Of a stretch of DNA of 64,000 nucleotides, positions 17,072-25,550 are shown piece after piece. The position numbers and the translations under genes were made by a program. How positions within the stretch are numbered: position 1 is the first letter of the stretch; each line of letters begins with the position of its first letter. The notes below the pieces were generated by a model. It made no database searches. It had not been told where the DNA came from and saw only the letters and a program-made list of their open reading frames with translations. Source of the DNA: Nitrospirota bacterium (GTDB lineage Bacteria; Nitrospirota; Nitrospiria; SBBL01; JAADHI01); the NCBI GenBank assembly GCA_029261195.1, contig JAJDBU010000072.1, positions 1 to 64,000 of the forward strand. Reading direction: 5' to 3'.

Positions 17072-18400
17072 TTATCGGTCAATCTCATGTTTCAGGCTCA
17101 ACATGTAGTCTGTTAAATCATGGAGGGCTTGTTCTTCCAAGCCATAGGCCGGCATCATGGAATCGGGGACCAGCGACTGCGGATCTTTGAAGTGCTGGAT
17201 GAACCAATCGCGGCTTCGAAGCTCTCCAATGTACGAGAGATCGGGCCCGAAGGCCTCTCCGGCCCCATGAATACGATGGCAGGCGGCGCAATCGAGTTCA
17301 TGATAGACCGCCTTGCCACGTAACACCGAGGGGCTGAGGGTCGGCAGGGAGGAAATATCCCGTATTGAAATCGCTATCAATGTGAAGACCATGGTGAGAA
17401 ACAGCCCTCCTCCGACGAAAAAAAACCGTCGAGAGATAGGGCGGCGGTCTTTGCGCCGATCAAGCCACGGGAGAAAGAAGAGGATCAGGAAAAAGAGTGA
17501 CGGCAGGATCAGCGTGCCGACCACCTCCCACGGTCCGGAAAAATATTTCAATAACTGATAGTAAAAAAGGAAGAACCACTCCGGAATCGGGTTAAACGTC
17601 GTGTCGGTTGGATTGGCCGGATCTGATAGGGGGGCCGGAAACCAGACGGCCAATCCTGCAACGATCATGAATGCGATGAGGATGCCGACGGCATCCATCG
17701 CCACCTGTTTCGGCCAAAACGGTTCCCTGATCCTGGCGGCCCTTGCCTTGTCCCATGGCCCCGCAGGGCCGACCCTTCTGAGGATGAAGAGATGAAGAGT
17801 CACAAGGAGTATCAAGAGCCAGGGCAGAAAGAGGGTGTGAAGGGCGAAAAACCGGTTCAGCGTCATCGCACCAAGATCCTGTCCTCCCCGAATGATCCTG
17901 AGCAGAGACGTGCCCACCAGGGGGAGGGTACCGACAATATTGATTCCTACCTGTGTGGCCCAATAGGCCCGCTGATCCCACGGAAGGAGGTAGCCGCTGA
18001 ACCCGAATGCAAGGGTGATGATAAAAAGGACCACCCCGACAAGCCACATCAGTTCGCGAGGCCTTTTATAGGCGCCGTAGAGAAAGACCTGGAGCATGTG
18101 AAGCCCAATCATCACCATCATGCCACTGGCACCCCAATGATGCAGTCCCCTGACAAAGGAACCAAATTCAACCTCTTCCATGATGTAGCGGATCGACTCA
18201 TGGGCATGCTCAATAGAAGGGGAGTAATAGATGGCGAGAAACATCCCGGTGATCATCTGAAGCAGGAAGAAAAAGAGGGTAATACTCCCAAAGATGTAGA
18301 CCCAGCTGGCCCCGCCCGGGATCGCTTCATCCAGGAGTGCAATCTTGATCGGCCTCAGCTTCAGACGTTCATCGAACCATCGATAGAGCATCTTCTTCAT
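17072..18400 (-). CDS. Cytochrome b6-type subunit fused to a C-terminal cytochrome c domain
   Basis: About 442 residues from the ATG at 18400; the ORF-track start would overlap the Rieske gene. Eight or so membrane helices form a full-length cytochrome b. Haem ligands are seen in LHHWGASGMMVMIGLH and ALHTLFLPWLLILLVTLH; the 14 residues between the latter pair are the b6 (not bc1) spacing. PEWFFLFYYQLL replaces the PEWY quinol-site motif. The C-terminal 90 residues add a monohaem cytochrome c (LDCAACHRIHG, distal Met in DSMMPAYG). The protein thus combines cytochrome b6, subunit IV and a cytochrome c, the core of a quinol:acceptor complex with the Rieske protein directly upstream. Confidence 0.92.
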   Translation of the reverse strand: MKKMLYRWFDERLKLRPIKIALLDEAIPGGASWVYIFGSITLFFFLLQMITGMFLAIYYSPSIEHAHESIRYIMEEVEFGSFVRGLHHWGASGMMVMIGLHMLQVFLYGAYKRPRELMWLVGVVLFIITLAFGFSGYLLPWDQRAYWATQVGINIVGTLPLVGTSLLRIIRGGQDLGAMTLNRFFALHTLFLPWLLILLVTLHLFILRRVGPAGPWDKARAARIREPFWPKQVAMDAVGILIAFMIVAGLAVWFPAPLSDPANPTDTTFNPIPEWFFLFYYQLLKYFSGPWEVVGTLILPSLFFLILFFLPWLDRRKDRRPISRRFFFVGGGLFLTMVFTLIAISIRDISSLPTLSPSVLRGKAVYHELDCAACHRIHGAGEAFGPDLSYIGELRSRDWFIQHFKDPQSLVPDSMMPAYGLEEQALHDLTDYMLSLKHEIDR

Positions 18401-18443
18401 TTTCTTTCTGAAAGCCTCACCACGATGAGGCAATCTCTTTCTG

Positions 18444-18950
18444 CTACAACGCAATCTGACGAGAAATCCCTGCCTTGAATTCTTTATAACGCGTTAGAAT
18501 CCTGTCCCCATCCATCTTGACAGGAAGCCGGTCTAAGGGACGAGGGGCAGGCCCCTTGATGACTTTGCCATCCAGGGCGAAGACGCTGTTGTGGCAAGGG
18601 CACAGGAACGATTGTTTTTTCTGTACCCATCGATACCCACATCCAAGATGTGTACAGATCGGGGAATAGACAATGATTTGACCGGTGCTGTCCTTCGCGG
18701 CCCAGACCGATTTTTTTTTGTTGGTTTTGTGCCATCCATCCTTGACGGAGAGGACCAGTTCCAGCTCGGTCGGAACCCCTGTTCGTAGTGCTTCTACAGG
18801 ACCGATGTCCATCCAAACGGGCTTTCGCCGCTTGAATGCAGGAATGATCGTATATCCCGCAAGGGGGATCCCTATTGTTACGCCGACGAGGGCAGCGATG
18901 GCGCCGGTCGCCCTAGCCAGAAATCTCCTGCGACCTTCATGCTCTTTCAT
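18444..18950 (-). CDS. Rieske iron-sulfur protein
   Basis: A 168-residue Rieske subunit. A twin-arginine-like start (RRRFLARATGAIAALVG) leads into one membrane anchor. The 2Fe-2S cluster motifs are CTHLGCG and CPCHNSVFALDG, with the conserved Pro-rich loop GPAPRPLDRLPV. It oxidises quinol together with cytochrome b. Its ATG overlaps the stop of the membrane cytochrome gene by 4 bases (ATGA) and its stop lies 43 bases before the cytochrome b start, so translation is coupled upstream. Confidence 0.94.
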   Translation of the reverse strand: MKEHEGRRRFLARATGAIAALVGVTIGIPLAGYTIIPAFKRRKPVWMDIGPVEALRTGVPTELELVLSVKDGWHKTNKKKSVWAAKDSTGQIIVYSPICTHLGCGYRWVQKKQSFLCPCHNSVFALDGKVIKGPAPRPLDRLPVKMDGDRILTRYKEFKAGISRQIAL

Positions 18951-19723
18951 CTTCTCCTCTCATTATGTTCGGGAAGCAGCCTGGTTGACCGGAACCACAT
19001 CTCCCAGAGTGAAATAAAAATCTGAAGTAACAAGGCAAGTCCCATCAATACCCCACCGATGATCACGGTATAAGCAAAAACAGGTTGCAGTTTAGTAAAC
19101 CACCAGGAGCCGATATCAACCCATATCGCGACAAATGGCGTGGCGATCAAGAAGACACGCCACCGGACTTTGATCGCACTGAGCGCAAAAATGCCGCCGG
19201 TCAAGAAGAATATAAAACTCATTCCAAATAGATGGACGTGGGAGACGCGAACGAGGGACTTGACTGACTGACCCATATCGACCTCTGTATAAACGAGCAC
19301 TTCTTCATACGAAGTCAGGGGCTCAACCGGCATCCCGGATTCCGGGCTGTGACACATGACGCAATTACGCTCTAAAATCGGCTTGAGTGCTGAAAATCCG
19401 GATTCTTGGGCACCTGCTTCCAGCCACTGAAAGATGGTTTCTTTTTCACCTGCTGTAATATTGTCACCCATTGAACCCTTTAAGGCAGCACCAAGCCTTG
19501 TGCCTTGTTGTTTTCCATAATACTTGCCGACAACCGCAGCCACGGGTCCATCTCCCTGCTCGGTGTGGGGTTCGATTTCGATAAGATAGAGATAAGCCAA
19601 CGCAAAGAGATACCCAATGCCTATTGTCAACAAAAGGCAGGTAAAGAGTGTCTTAAGCGGCAAGGGAATGTGGCTTAGAGTCATTCGATCTTCTTTTTGT
19701 GAAGTCATTGACTCGCTCCCCAT
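18947..19723 (-). CDS. Membrane-bound monohaem cytochrome c-like protein
   Basis: A 258-residue protein with an N-terminal membrane helix (about 24-48), a periplasmic segment carrying one haem site (RNCVMCHSPESGMP) and then four more hydrophobic helices. Histidines in VSHVHLFGMSF sit in or near the second helix and could bind a further haem. I do not recognise a named family, though such proteins do occur with Rieske/cytochrome b operons. It begins one base inside the stop of the cytochrome c gene (TAATG) and overlaps the Rieske gene by 4 bases. It is likely a subunit of the same complex. Confidence 0.75.
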   Translation of the reverse strand: MGSESMTSQKEDRMTLSHIPLPLKTLFTCLLLTIGIGYLFALAYLYLIEIEPHTEQGDGPVAAVVGKYYGKQQGTRLGAALKGSMGDNITAGEKETIFQWLEAGAQESGFSALKPILERNCVMCHSPESGMPVEPLTSYEEVLVYTEVDMGQSVKSLVRVSHVHLFGMSFIFFLTGGIFALSAIKVRWRVFLIATPFVAIWVDIGSWWFTKLQPVFAYTVIIGGVLMGLALLLQIFISLWEMWFRSTRLLPEHNERRR

Positions 19724-20064
19724 TATTGTTGAGACAAAAGATAAGTTGTCAGGGCTGAGAGGTCTGCATCAGAGCCCTTCACCGGCATCATCTTTGCCCC
19801 TGGAACCATTTTTTTTGGATTCTTCATGAAAGCGATCAGCCATTCACGGTCACGCTTACTAGCAATGTGAGAGAGGTCCGGCCCCATCTTGCCGCCCTTT
19901 CCCTCAATCATATGGCACATGCCGCATCGTTTTTTTGCATAGAAGGCCTTCCCCACATCAACATCTGAATCTGAGACATGCACCGGCTCTGAGGCATACA
20001 GCGGCTGGAGGCCGGTCATCATACTGATCAATGAAAACACCATCACAATGATTAATCCTTGCAT
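19723..20064 (-). CDS. Small periplasmic monohaem cytochrome c
   Basis: About 113 residues from the ATG at 20064, six bases after AAGGAG; two ATGs upstream lie too close to the ribosome site. A signal peptide (MQGLIIVMVFSLISMMTGLQPLYA) is followed by a class I cytochrome c: RCGMCHMIEGKGGKMGPDL and a distal Met in KMVPGAKMMPVKG. The fold is similar to the C-terminal cytochrome domain of the cytochrome b protein three genes later (both have an I.E or R..W-type helix then MMP). It probably shuttles electrons to or from the complex. Confidence 0.88.
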   Translation of the reverse strand: MQGLIIVMVFSLISMMTGLQPLYASEPVHVSDSDVDVGKAFYAKKRCGMCHMIEGKGGKMGPDLSHIASKRDREWLIAFMKNPKKMVPGAKMMPVKGSDADLSALTTYLLSQQ

Positions 20065-20173
20065 CTCCATCTCCTTTCTCCCTGACATTTCTCTTTTTTA
20101 CCGACCTGATCATCATTCTCTCGACAAAGGCAAAGGAGGAACGCCGCCCTCCTTTGCCTTCCGCTTGACTCGC

Positions 20174-21361
20174 CTAAAAGTTGATCATCGCTTCAGCCAG
20201 GGCCTGATAGTCCGTCGCCCCCTTGGCGTCATCTGTTGAACGATTTACCTCTAAGGCAAGCCGGAGGTTCCTCTGGAAGGAGTGAACCGCCCCGATCATC
20301 TCCTTCTGACGGACATCTTTACCGGCACCATCATTCGGATCAATCCAGTCGAAGCGGGCCAGAAGGGTCGTCTCTTTTCCTTTGAGGAACTGTTGCAGTT
20401 CTACATAAAAACTGTTCCCTTCGACATCAGACCCGGCCGCAGTCGGAACACTGTCTTCGCTACGGAAGTAGCCACCGATGATCTCTGTCCCGGAAGAAAA
20501 GATCTTGTTGGCCACCATGCCATAGCGATAGAACATATAATCATCCGGAAGGGTTCCATCGTGCCAGACCCCTCGATAGCCGTAGAGCGTAAACCCCGAG
20601 GCCAGTTCATCAAGGATGTGTTCATAGGCGAACAGGAAATCTTTTTCCCTGTCTTCATCACCCACAATTCCGGATTTCCCCCCGATGACAAGACCGTTTA
20701 GAACCTGAGCCAGGATCCGGGCGTTGCCAATCACATGTGCGACTTCGACTCCTTTCTGATTTTCTCTGATCCTGAAACGAATCGGGCTGGTGGTCAGGTC
20801 TCTTGATGAGAGGGGTTCTGGGCGGCTAATCCCGGTCGGTCGGTCGAAGCCTCCGATCCCCACCCCCTGGATCGGGTGGAATTGACCAAATCGAATGGTG
20901 GTGAAGTGCCTTGGTTTTCCAAAAAGGGCTCGAACCTGGGCAACGACCTTGATTTCATCTTCTCCTTCCCATTCGAGTTCCGTAAACGAAGAGATGTTCT
21001 CTGACAGCGCTCCGGCATAAAAGAATGTCGTGTCATGCCATTCGAACCTGTTGACGTCACTGGCATTTTCTTTTGCCTGGTAGCGTGCCCGTCCGCGACC
21101 CCGGAGGGAGAGAAAGTGCCCGACATTTGAGATGTCCTGGGCCTGATCAAATTCATCCGACATTCGGTAGCCCGCCCAGCGGAATTGCTGACCCTTTTTA
21201 TTCAAATGGGGAACCGCGGGATAATGGCAAAGGCTACAATCGGCGTTATATTTTCTCCCCCATGCAGGTAGGGCAGAGGCTTCCTGGGGGAGAAACATCC
21301 CATAAAGGCAAGAAAATCCAATGCCAAGCATGATCAAAATCCAAGTCGTTTTATGCTTCAT
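20174..21361 (-). CDS. Outer-membrane barrel with an N-terminal c-type haem site
   Basis: A 395-residue exported protein. After a signal peptide (ending ASALPAWG) comes YNADCSLCHYPAVPHLNKKGQQFR, a CxxCH haem site, and then about 320 residues of alternating strands with aromatic girdles and a C-terminal Phe (ALAEAMINF), as in outer-membrane beta-barrels. This suggests a porin carrying its own haem. Family not named with confidence. Its ATG overlaps the universal-stress-protein stop (ATGA), with AGGAGGG just upstream. As part of the cytochrome operon it could bring an electron carrier to, or through, the outer membrane. Confidence 0.75.
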   Translation of the reverse strand: MKHKTTWILIMLGIGFSCLYGMFLPQEASALPAWGRKYNADCSLCHYPAVPHLNKKGQQFRWAGYRMSDEFDQAQDISNVGHFLSLRGRGRARYQAKENASDVNRFEWHDTTFFYAGALSENISSFTELEWEGEDEIKVVAQVRALFGKPRHFTTIRFGQFHPIQGVGIGGFDRPTGISRPEPLSSRDLTTSPIRFRIRENQKGVEVAHVIGNARILAQVLNGLVIGGKSGIVGDEDREKDFLFAYEHILDELASGFTLYGYRGVWHDGTLPDDYMFYRYGMVANKIFSSGTEIIGGYFRSEDSVPTAAGSDVEGNSFYVELQQFLKGKETTLLARFDWIDPNDGAGKDVRQKEMIGAVHSFQRNLRLALEVNRSTDDAKGATDYQALAEAMINF

Positions 21362-21831
21362 TTTACCCTCCTATTTAATTGAGGTTGTCTGGAGTGCGGT
21401 GATTGTTTCTGGAATACCGTGACGGGGCAGGAGGACAGCTGGACAACCCGCTCGGCCTGACTCCCCATCAGAAAATGGTCGAATCCCGTCCTCCCATGGG
21501 TTCCCATCATGATTAGATCGACCTTCAAGGCCTTGGATAACCGTACAATCTCGATGTGAGGGACGCCGATGCCCAACTCTGCGCTTGCCTCGATGCCGCT
21601 TTGCCTGGCCAGGATCGCCAGGTCGTTCAACAGTGCGTTTGCCTGATCTTTCATATAGGCATAGCCTTCGTCAAAAAGGGCCGTCATTTCATCCGGATGA
21701 TCGAGACGCGCCAACACGTGGACAAAGACCACATCCGCTCCAAGCTGTTTGGCCATTGATATGGCGGCCTTATTTGTCTTGTTGGACAATTCAGAAAAGT
21801 CAGTTGGAATCATCACCTTTTTGATCTTCAC
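21358..21831 (-). CDS. Universal stress protein (UspA family)
   Basis: About 157 residues starting with GTG at 21831; GGAGGGA five bases upstream decides against the longer ORF. The start VKIKKVMIPTDFSELSNK and the ATP-binding loop MGTHGRTGFDHFLMGSQAERVV are complete, so it belongs to the nucleotide-binding class. It is the first gene of the cytochrome b-Rieske unit, directly behind a sigma-54 promoter, so it responds to the same signal as the respiratory genes. Its role there is unknown. Confidence 0.92.
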   Translation of the reverse strand: MKIKKVMIPTDFSELSNKTNKAAISMAKQLGADVVFVHVLARLDHPDEMTALFDEGYAYMKDQANALLNDLAILARQSGIEASAELGIGVPHIEIVRLSKALKVDLIMMGTHGRTGFDHFLMGSQAERVVQLSSCPVTVFQKQSPHSRQPQLNRRVK

Positions 21832-21888
21832 CTGCTCCCTCCTGTTCTTTGTAAAGCGTTTCGCTATTACCAATTAGCAATACAGATA

Positions 21889-21903
21889 GCAATACAGATG
21901 CCA
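21889..21903 (-). promoter_or_regulatory. Sigma-54 (-24/-12) promoter of the cytochrome b/Rieske operon
   Basis: The minus strand reads TGGCATCTGTATTGC, matching the consensus TGGCAC-N5-TTGC with the GG and GC elements separated by exactly 10 bases. It lies about 58 bases before the GTG start of the stress-protein gene. A short direct repeat (AGCAATACAGAT) on the plus strand overlaps the -12 side. Two activator-like operator clusters lie upstream. Confidence 0.75.
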
Positions 21904-21977
21904 AGGAAAATGTGGATTTCTGGAAGAGGTTTTCGACTAAACATTCTGTATAAGTCATTGTAAATATGTGTATTTAT

Positions 21978-21991
21978 ATGACATCAGTCAT
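21978..21991. promoter_or_regulatory. Activator half-site pair (TGACA-N2-AGTCA)
   Basis: ATGACATCAGTCAT is a palindrome about 75 bases upstream of the sigma-54 promoter. It matches the TGACA-N2-TGTCA arrangement seen at the other sigma-54 units, with one mismatch. It is a candidate binding site for the linked NtrC-type activator. Confidence 0.55.
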
Positions 21992-22044
21992 TTCTTCGGG
22001 GAGGAGAGGGACAGGCTCTTCTCCCTTGCGCAATATCTCTGTTT

Positions 22045-22071
22045 CATGACAACTGTCATGGTCCGGTGACA
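22045..22071. promoter_or_regulatory. Composite upstream activator site (TGACA-N2-TGTCA-N8-TGACA)
   Basis: CATGACAACTGTCATG is a perfect 16-bp palindrome and a third half-site TGACA follows after 8 bases. The same arrangement is found at 27949-27973 and, in shifted register, at 29235-29272, each upstream of a sigma-54 promoter. It lies about 145-180 bases upstream of the promoter at 21889, a typical enhancer distance. Confidence 0.7.
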
Positions 22072-22100
22072 ATGCCCCTATCGGCTATCTCCTCCAAATG

Positions 22101-22141
22101 AAATGGGCCCGCCCAGCAAACAGCTGAGCGGGCCCATTTTT
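22101..22141. terminator. Intrinsic terminator after the omcA-dmsE-mtrB unit
   Basis: AAATGGGCCCGC and GCGGGCCCATTT form a perfect 12-bp GC-rich stem. A T-run follows on the plus strand and an A/T-rich tail on the minus strand, so it can act in both directions. It lies about 160 bases after the mtrB stop, separating that operon from the enhancer sites of the next. Confidence 0.8.
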
Positions 22142-22299
22142 CAGCCTCTGGTATCATTTTCTCTCTAATCGCGCTTGCCGGAACCATCGAAGAAACTTCC
22201 GCCACCGACGGTGTGGTCGTCCCCCGGTGAGCACCTAGCTCTGTCCAACCCGTCCCGCAGTTTTGACATCTGGTAGGTCACATTGAAATGTCTCATCCG

Positions 22300-24450
22300 T
22301 TAGTCTTTCGATAAGGCGTAAGAAAACCAAAGCCCAATCACACTGACTTTGTAATTGGGGCTTTCCGCCCCGCTTGCTAAGACGTTTGAAACGGTATTCA
22401 CGGCAAGGCCGTCAAGCGTCCAATCCCTCGTCTTATACGCTTCGTAAAAGTATCGTGCCTTCATCGTCAAACGCGGGTTTATTTGATAATTCGCAGAGAG
22501 CCTTGCACTATAAAGTCTGGTTTTTAGCTCAGGAAAGGTTTCTGCGGTGCGGCCGAGTGTGCGTGCCTCAATTGCTCCGATTGATTTTGAATAAGTAAAG
22601 TCAAGCCCCACGTTCCAAAGGCCGTTTATATTTGAAAAAGAAAACCCGCTGCTGAGTGTGTTAATCATATCCCGATTGTGAGCAAACCAATCCGGTGCGC
22701 CAAAGCTCTGGCTTCCTGCTTGATCAGACTTGATCTTTTCGTGACTGAATAGGGTATAAAAACTGCCATTTTCAAAAAGTAGTAGAGAGACATCAATGAC
22801 GATATTCAAGCGATCACTACCTGTCAGACCCAGGACCGAATCTTTATAGTCATCTGAATTGACTTCTGAGGACAAAGCAACATTCAAACGCTGATGTGGT
22901 GTGAGTGAAAACTTTAGCCTTGCTTGGTCTCGGGTCCGATCCGCCAGGTTGAATTTTCTCAAAAGTGGATTTTGAAAGGTCTCAATTTCATCGGTTCCCC
23001 TGTAACGCTTACCATCGCGATCAGCATGTAAGATCTCCAGGCTGACGGGTCTTTTTCCTTTGTTGCCTGAAGCGGATATTTTTATCCAGACCGTTTTCTC
23101 TTCAGTTTTTGAGACTTCTTGAAAGTTCCGTTTATAGATTTCGTAGTTGAGGCCACCTGAAAATCGTTTCCGACGTCCAAAACGATAATTACTTTTGAGA
23201 TCGATATTCTGTCGTTGAAAGCTGTAGGGGATATTTGTTCGTGTATCGGAAAAAAAAGTATCCGATTCTATGAAATCGTAGACTTTTCGCGCGGTTTTAT
23301 TCTTGCGATTATTGAGGTCATAGAGCAGATTGAGTGTCAGCTTCGCCCTAGGTCTCGAATGTAATCGAAGATGGAGTCGGGTGGTATTTACTTTTGCGTC
23401 CAATGAAGAAATCGGCAATGGACCTACCAGGTTTGCATTGATAGTAGAGGGGATAAAGGCCTCATCCTGAGTCATACGGCCGAAGGAGAGCATGCCGCTC
23501 GCCTGTGTTTGAATCGTGAGTTGGTAAGTTCCTGACAGGGTGATTTGATGTGCCTGATTATCGGGCGCAAGCGCACTTCGCCCGCGGTCGCCCCCGGTGG
23601 TCAGGGGGGTAAATGGATTTTCCCAGGTGATGCTTGGATGTTGACTGTCGAAAAAAGAGCCATAATATTCAAGACTTAGAAGTCCTTGTTTATTCGTGTA
23701 AGTGATGGATGCATCAATTTCATCCGTGGTGTAATCAATCGGTTTCGCTAAGATTGAAGTGAAGATGATAAAATTTCCCGTGTGAAGACCTTGGCCTTCA
23801 CGTCTTTCCCGCCGGTAATCAAGCACATATTTAAGTTGGGGCGTCAGAAGATACGAAAACCCAAACTGGGTATTTTCACGCTCATGCGCTATCGGCATTG
23901 GACGAAGCGCGTTTGTGAGTTGACTCATTCCCCCCGTACTTGTAGCCCTCGTCCAGCCTGTAGGCAAAGTCATGTTTGTGCCGCCCGATCCGAGAAAGGG
24001 GCTTTTCCCGGAATCGTCTCCTTGTTTTTGGAGTAAGTCATAAGCCAATCTCACTTCGTATTGCCCCTGCTGCCCCCCCTCTATTTTCAGGCTGCGTGAA
24101 TCAAGGCCAAGGTCGGAACCGAGCATTTCCCAATAGGAATTTCCCTTCCCCCAATAACGAAGGTCGATTTCTCCAATCGCATAAGGCCCTTTGTCTTCGA
24201 GTCCACGATAGTCCCCGAATTTGAAGGAATCATCCGAAATATAGGCCGAACCCAGTTCAAACCGCCCGTGCAAACCTTTTGTATGAGGGCACAATTCACA
24301 TATCCATCCTGAGGGTTTAATGTCTTCCTTAAGCATGTTTTTTTCCACGGACTCAGCGGTGGAGGAAGAAGGCGTTAGGACATGAGGAAGAAGAAACACC
24401 AGTATGCTTGCAACATTGATCAGATTATTTCGTAAACGTGCTGTGGGCAT
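22300..24450 (-). CDS. mtrB: MtrB/PioB-family outer-membrane barrel
   Basis: About 716 residues from the ATG at 24450, eight bases after GGAGAAGGAG; the 58 extra codons of the ORF track overlap dmsE. A signal peptide (NVASILVFLLPHVL) is followed by a CxxC near residue 50 (WICELCPHTKG), a hallmark of MtrB proteins, and then a long run of amphipathic strands with repeated aromatic ends, ending in YKVSVIGLWFSYALSKD. MtrB-type barrels sheath a decaheme cytochrome and let electrons cross the outer membrane. Position directly after a DmsE/MtrA-type gene confirms the assignment. Confidence 0.9.
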   Translation of the reverse strand: MPTARLRNNLINVASILVFLLPHVLTPSSSTAESVEKNMLKEDIKPSGWICELCPHTKGLHGRFELGSAYISDDSFKFGDYRGLEDKGPYAIGEIDLRYWGKGNSYWEMLGSDLGLDSRSLKIEGGQQGQYEVRLAYDLLQKQGDDSGKSPFLGSGGTNMTLPTGWTRATSTGGMSQLTNALRPMPIAHERENTQFGFSYLLTPQLKYVLDYRRERREGQGLHTGNFIIFTSILAKPIDYTTDEIDASITYTNKQGLLSLEYYGSFFDSQHPSITWENPFTPLTTGGDRGRSALAPDNQAHQITLSGTYQLTIQTQASGMLSFGRMTQDEAFIPSTINANLVGPLPISSLDAKVNTTRLHLRLHSRPRAKLTLNLLYDLNNRKNKTARKVYDFIESDTFFSDTRTNIPYSFQRQNIDLKSNYRFGRRKRFSGGLNYEIYKRNFQEVSKTEEKTVWIKISASGNKGKRPVSLEILHADRDGKRYRGTDEIETFQNPLLRKFNLADRTRDQARLKFSLTPHQRLNVALSSEVNSDDYKDSVLGLTGSDRLNIVIDVSLLLFENGSFYTLFSHEKIKSDQAGSQSFGAPDWFAHNRDMINTLSSGFSFSNINGLWNVGLDFTYSKSIGAIEARTLGRTAETFPELKTRLYSARLSANYQINPRLTMKARYFYEAYKTRDWTLDGLAVNTVSNVLASGAESPNYKVSVIGLWFSYALSKD

Positions 24451-24467
24451 GCAATGCTCCTTCTCCT

Positions 24468-25463
24468 CTATCTCGTTAAGCGTGCACCCGATGGATGATT
24501 TGAGCCATGCACTTGAGTGTGGCAATTCATGCACCCTCTCGCTAAAAGCAAAGCAGAGCCTCCAGAGGGCGGAAGTCCACTCGGTAATCCAGAAACACTG
24601 GGATGTCCGGCCCGGGAATGACATTGCTGACAGAGAAACGGCGGACGTTTACTCAAAAGCGAAGGATGGTTAGAGCCGTGGACCTGATGGCAAAGCGTAC
24701 AATCCTCTGATGCGGGCGCATGTTCCCAGAGGAAGGGGCCGCGTTTCTCGGTATGGCAGCTATAACAGGTTTCGTTCAGGGTTTGACGAATGAGCTGGAA
24801 TTCAGTGTTTGATCCATGGGCTTGATGGCAAGCCGTGCAGGCCATTTTTCCGTAACGAATCGGATGGGAGCTGGCCTTAAAACTGTCAGCACGTTTCTGT
24901 TGATGACAAGTAAAACAGACTTTTGGCTGATCTTTGATGCTAAAAACCGGGTCACGTTCTGCATGAATGCGATGACAGGATGCGCAGGAAACATCTTCTC
25001 TTTCATGGGTGCTGCCATGCCAGGCCATTCCGAGCTTCGATTTGTGACAAGTCTCACAGACCTGGTTTTGTTCACGAATCGATGTACGGGCTCCGAGGCC
25101 GAAGCTTCGGATACCAATATTTTTTTCCCCGGTCATCACAGCCTCGGGGTGTAAGGCTCCTGGGCCGTGACAACTTTCACATTCGAGACCGGCAAAAGGT
25201 GTTCGGGCATCCGAAGTTTCAGCATGTCGTGTTTTAAAGATGGAAAGCACCGGAAACGCTGACCCTTCTCCGTGACATTGAAGGCAGAGATCCGAGCCAT
25301 ACTCGCTATATTGAGGTGGAGCCTCTTTTTTCGGCGCATCGCTCATGGCACCCTGTAAGGCATCCTGACTGAAGAGAAGTTCTGGCCAAAAAACCATTAA
25401 AAATACCTCCGCAACGGAAAATAAAATCGTGACAAAAAAAACCGTTCTGAGTATTTTGGCCAT
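24468..25463 (-). CDS. dmsE: DmsE/MtrA-family periplasmic decaheme cytochrome c
   Basis: About 331 residues from the ATG at 25463 (a TTG 3 codons earlier is the ORF-track start). An N-terminal hydrophobic signal or anchor is followed by exactly ten CxxCH motifs, from CLQCHGEG to CMNCHTQV, spaced like MtrA/DmsE. Such proteins form the wire inside the MtrB barrel. The gene ends 18 bases before mtrB and starts 88 bases after the OmcA/MtrC gene. MtrA and PioA are the close functional equivalents; I use dmsE because the HGPGALHPE-type start resembles that branch. Confidence 0.92.
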   Translation of the reverse strand: MAKILRTVFFVTILFSVAEVFLMVFWPELLFSQDALQGAMSDAPKKEAPPQYSEYGSDLCLQCHGEGSAFPVLSIFKTRHAETSDARTPFAGLECESCHGPGALHPEAVMTGEKNIGIRSFGLGARTSIREQNQVCETCHKSKLGMAWHGSTHEREDVSCASCHRIHAERDPVFSIKDQPKVCFTCHQQKRADSFKASSHPIRYGKMACTACHQAHGSNTEFQLIRQTLNETCYSCHTEKRGPFLWEHAPASEDCTLCHQVHGSNHPSLLSKRPPFLCQQCHSRAGHPSVSGLPSGLPPSGGSALLLARGCMNCHTQVHGSNHPSGARLTR

Positions 25464-25498
25464 TGTAATCAACCCCTTCTAAGCTTTGCTCTCTCTCC

Positions 25499-25545
25499 AA
25501 AGCCGTCTTAGCTCTGATTTTTCCGAGCAGGTATCAGACGGCTTT
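25499..25545. other. Intercistronic stem-loop between omcA-like gene and dmsE
   Basis: AAAGCCGTCT and AGACGGCTTT pair over 10 bases around a 27-base loop, with an inner TCTGAT/ATCAGA pair that could form an alternative stem. No T-run follows on the minus strand, so it is more likely an RNA-processing or partial-termination element tuning the ratio of surface to periplasmic cytochrome. Confidence 0.5.
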
Positions 25546-25550
25546 TATTT

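Noticed and set aside
22146-22299. Structured RNA or tRNA-like fold between mtrB and the terminator
   Set aside because: GC-rich short inverted repeats exist (CCACCGACGGTGTGG) but no T-loop or known riboswitch core could be matched on either strand.
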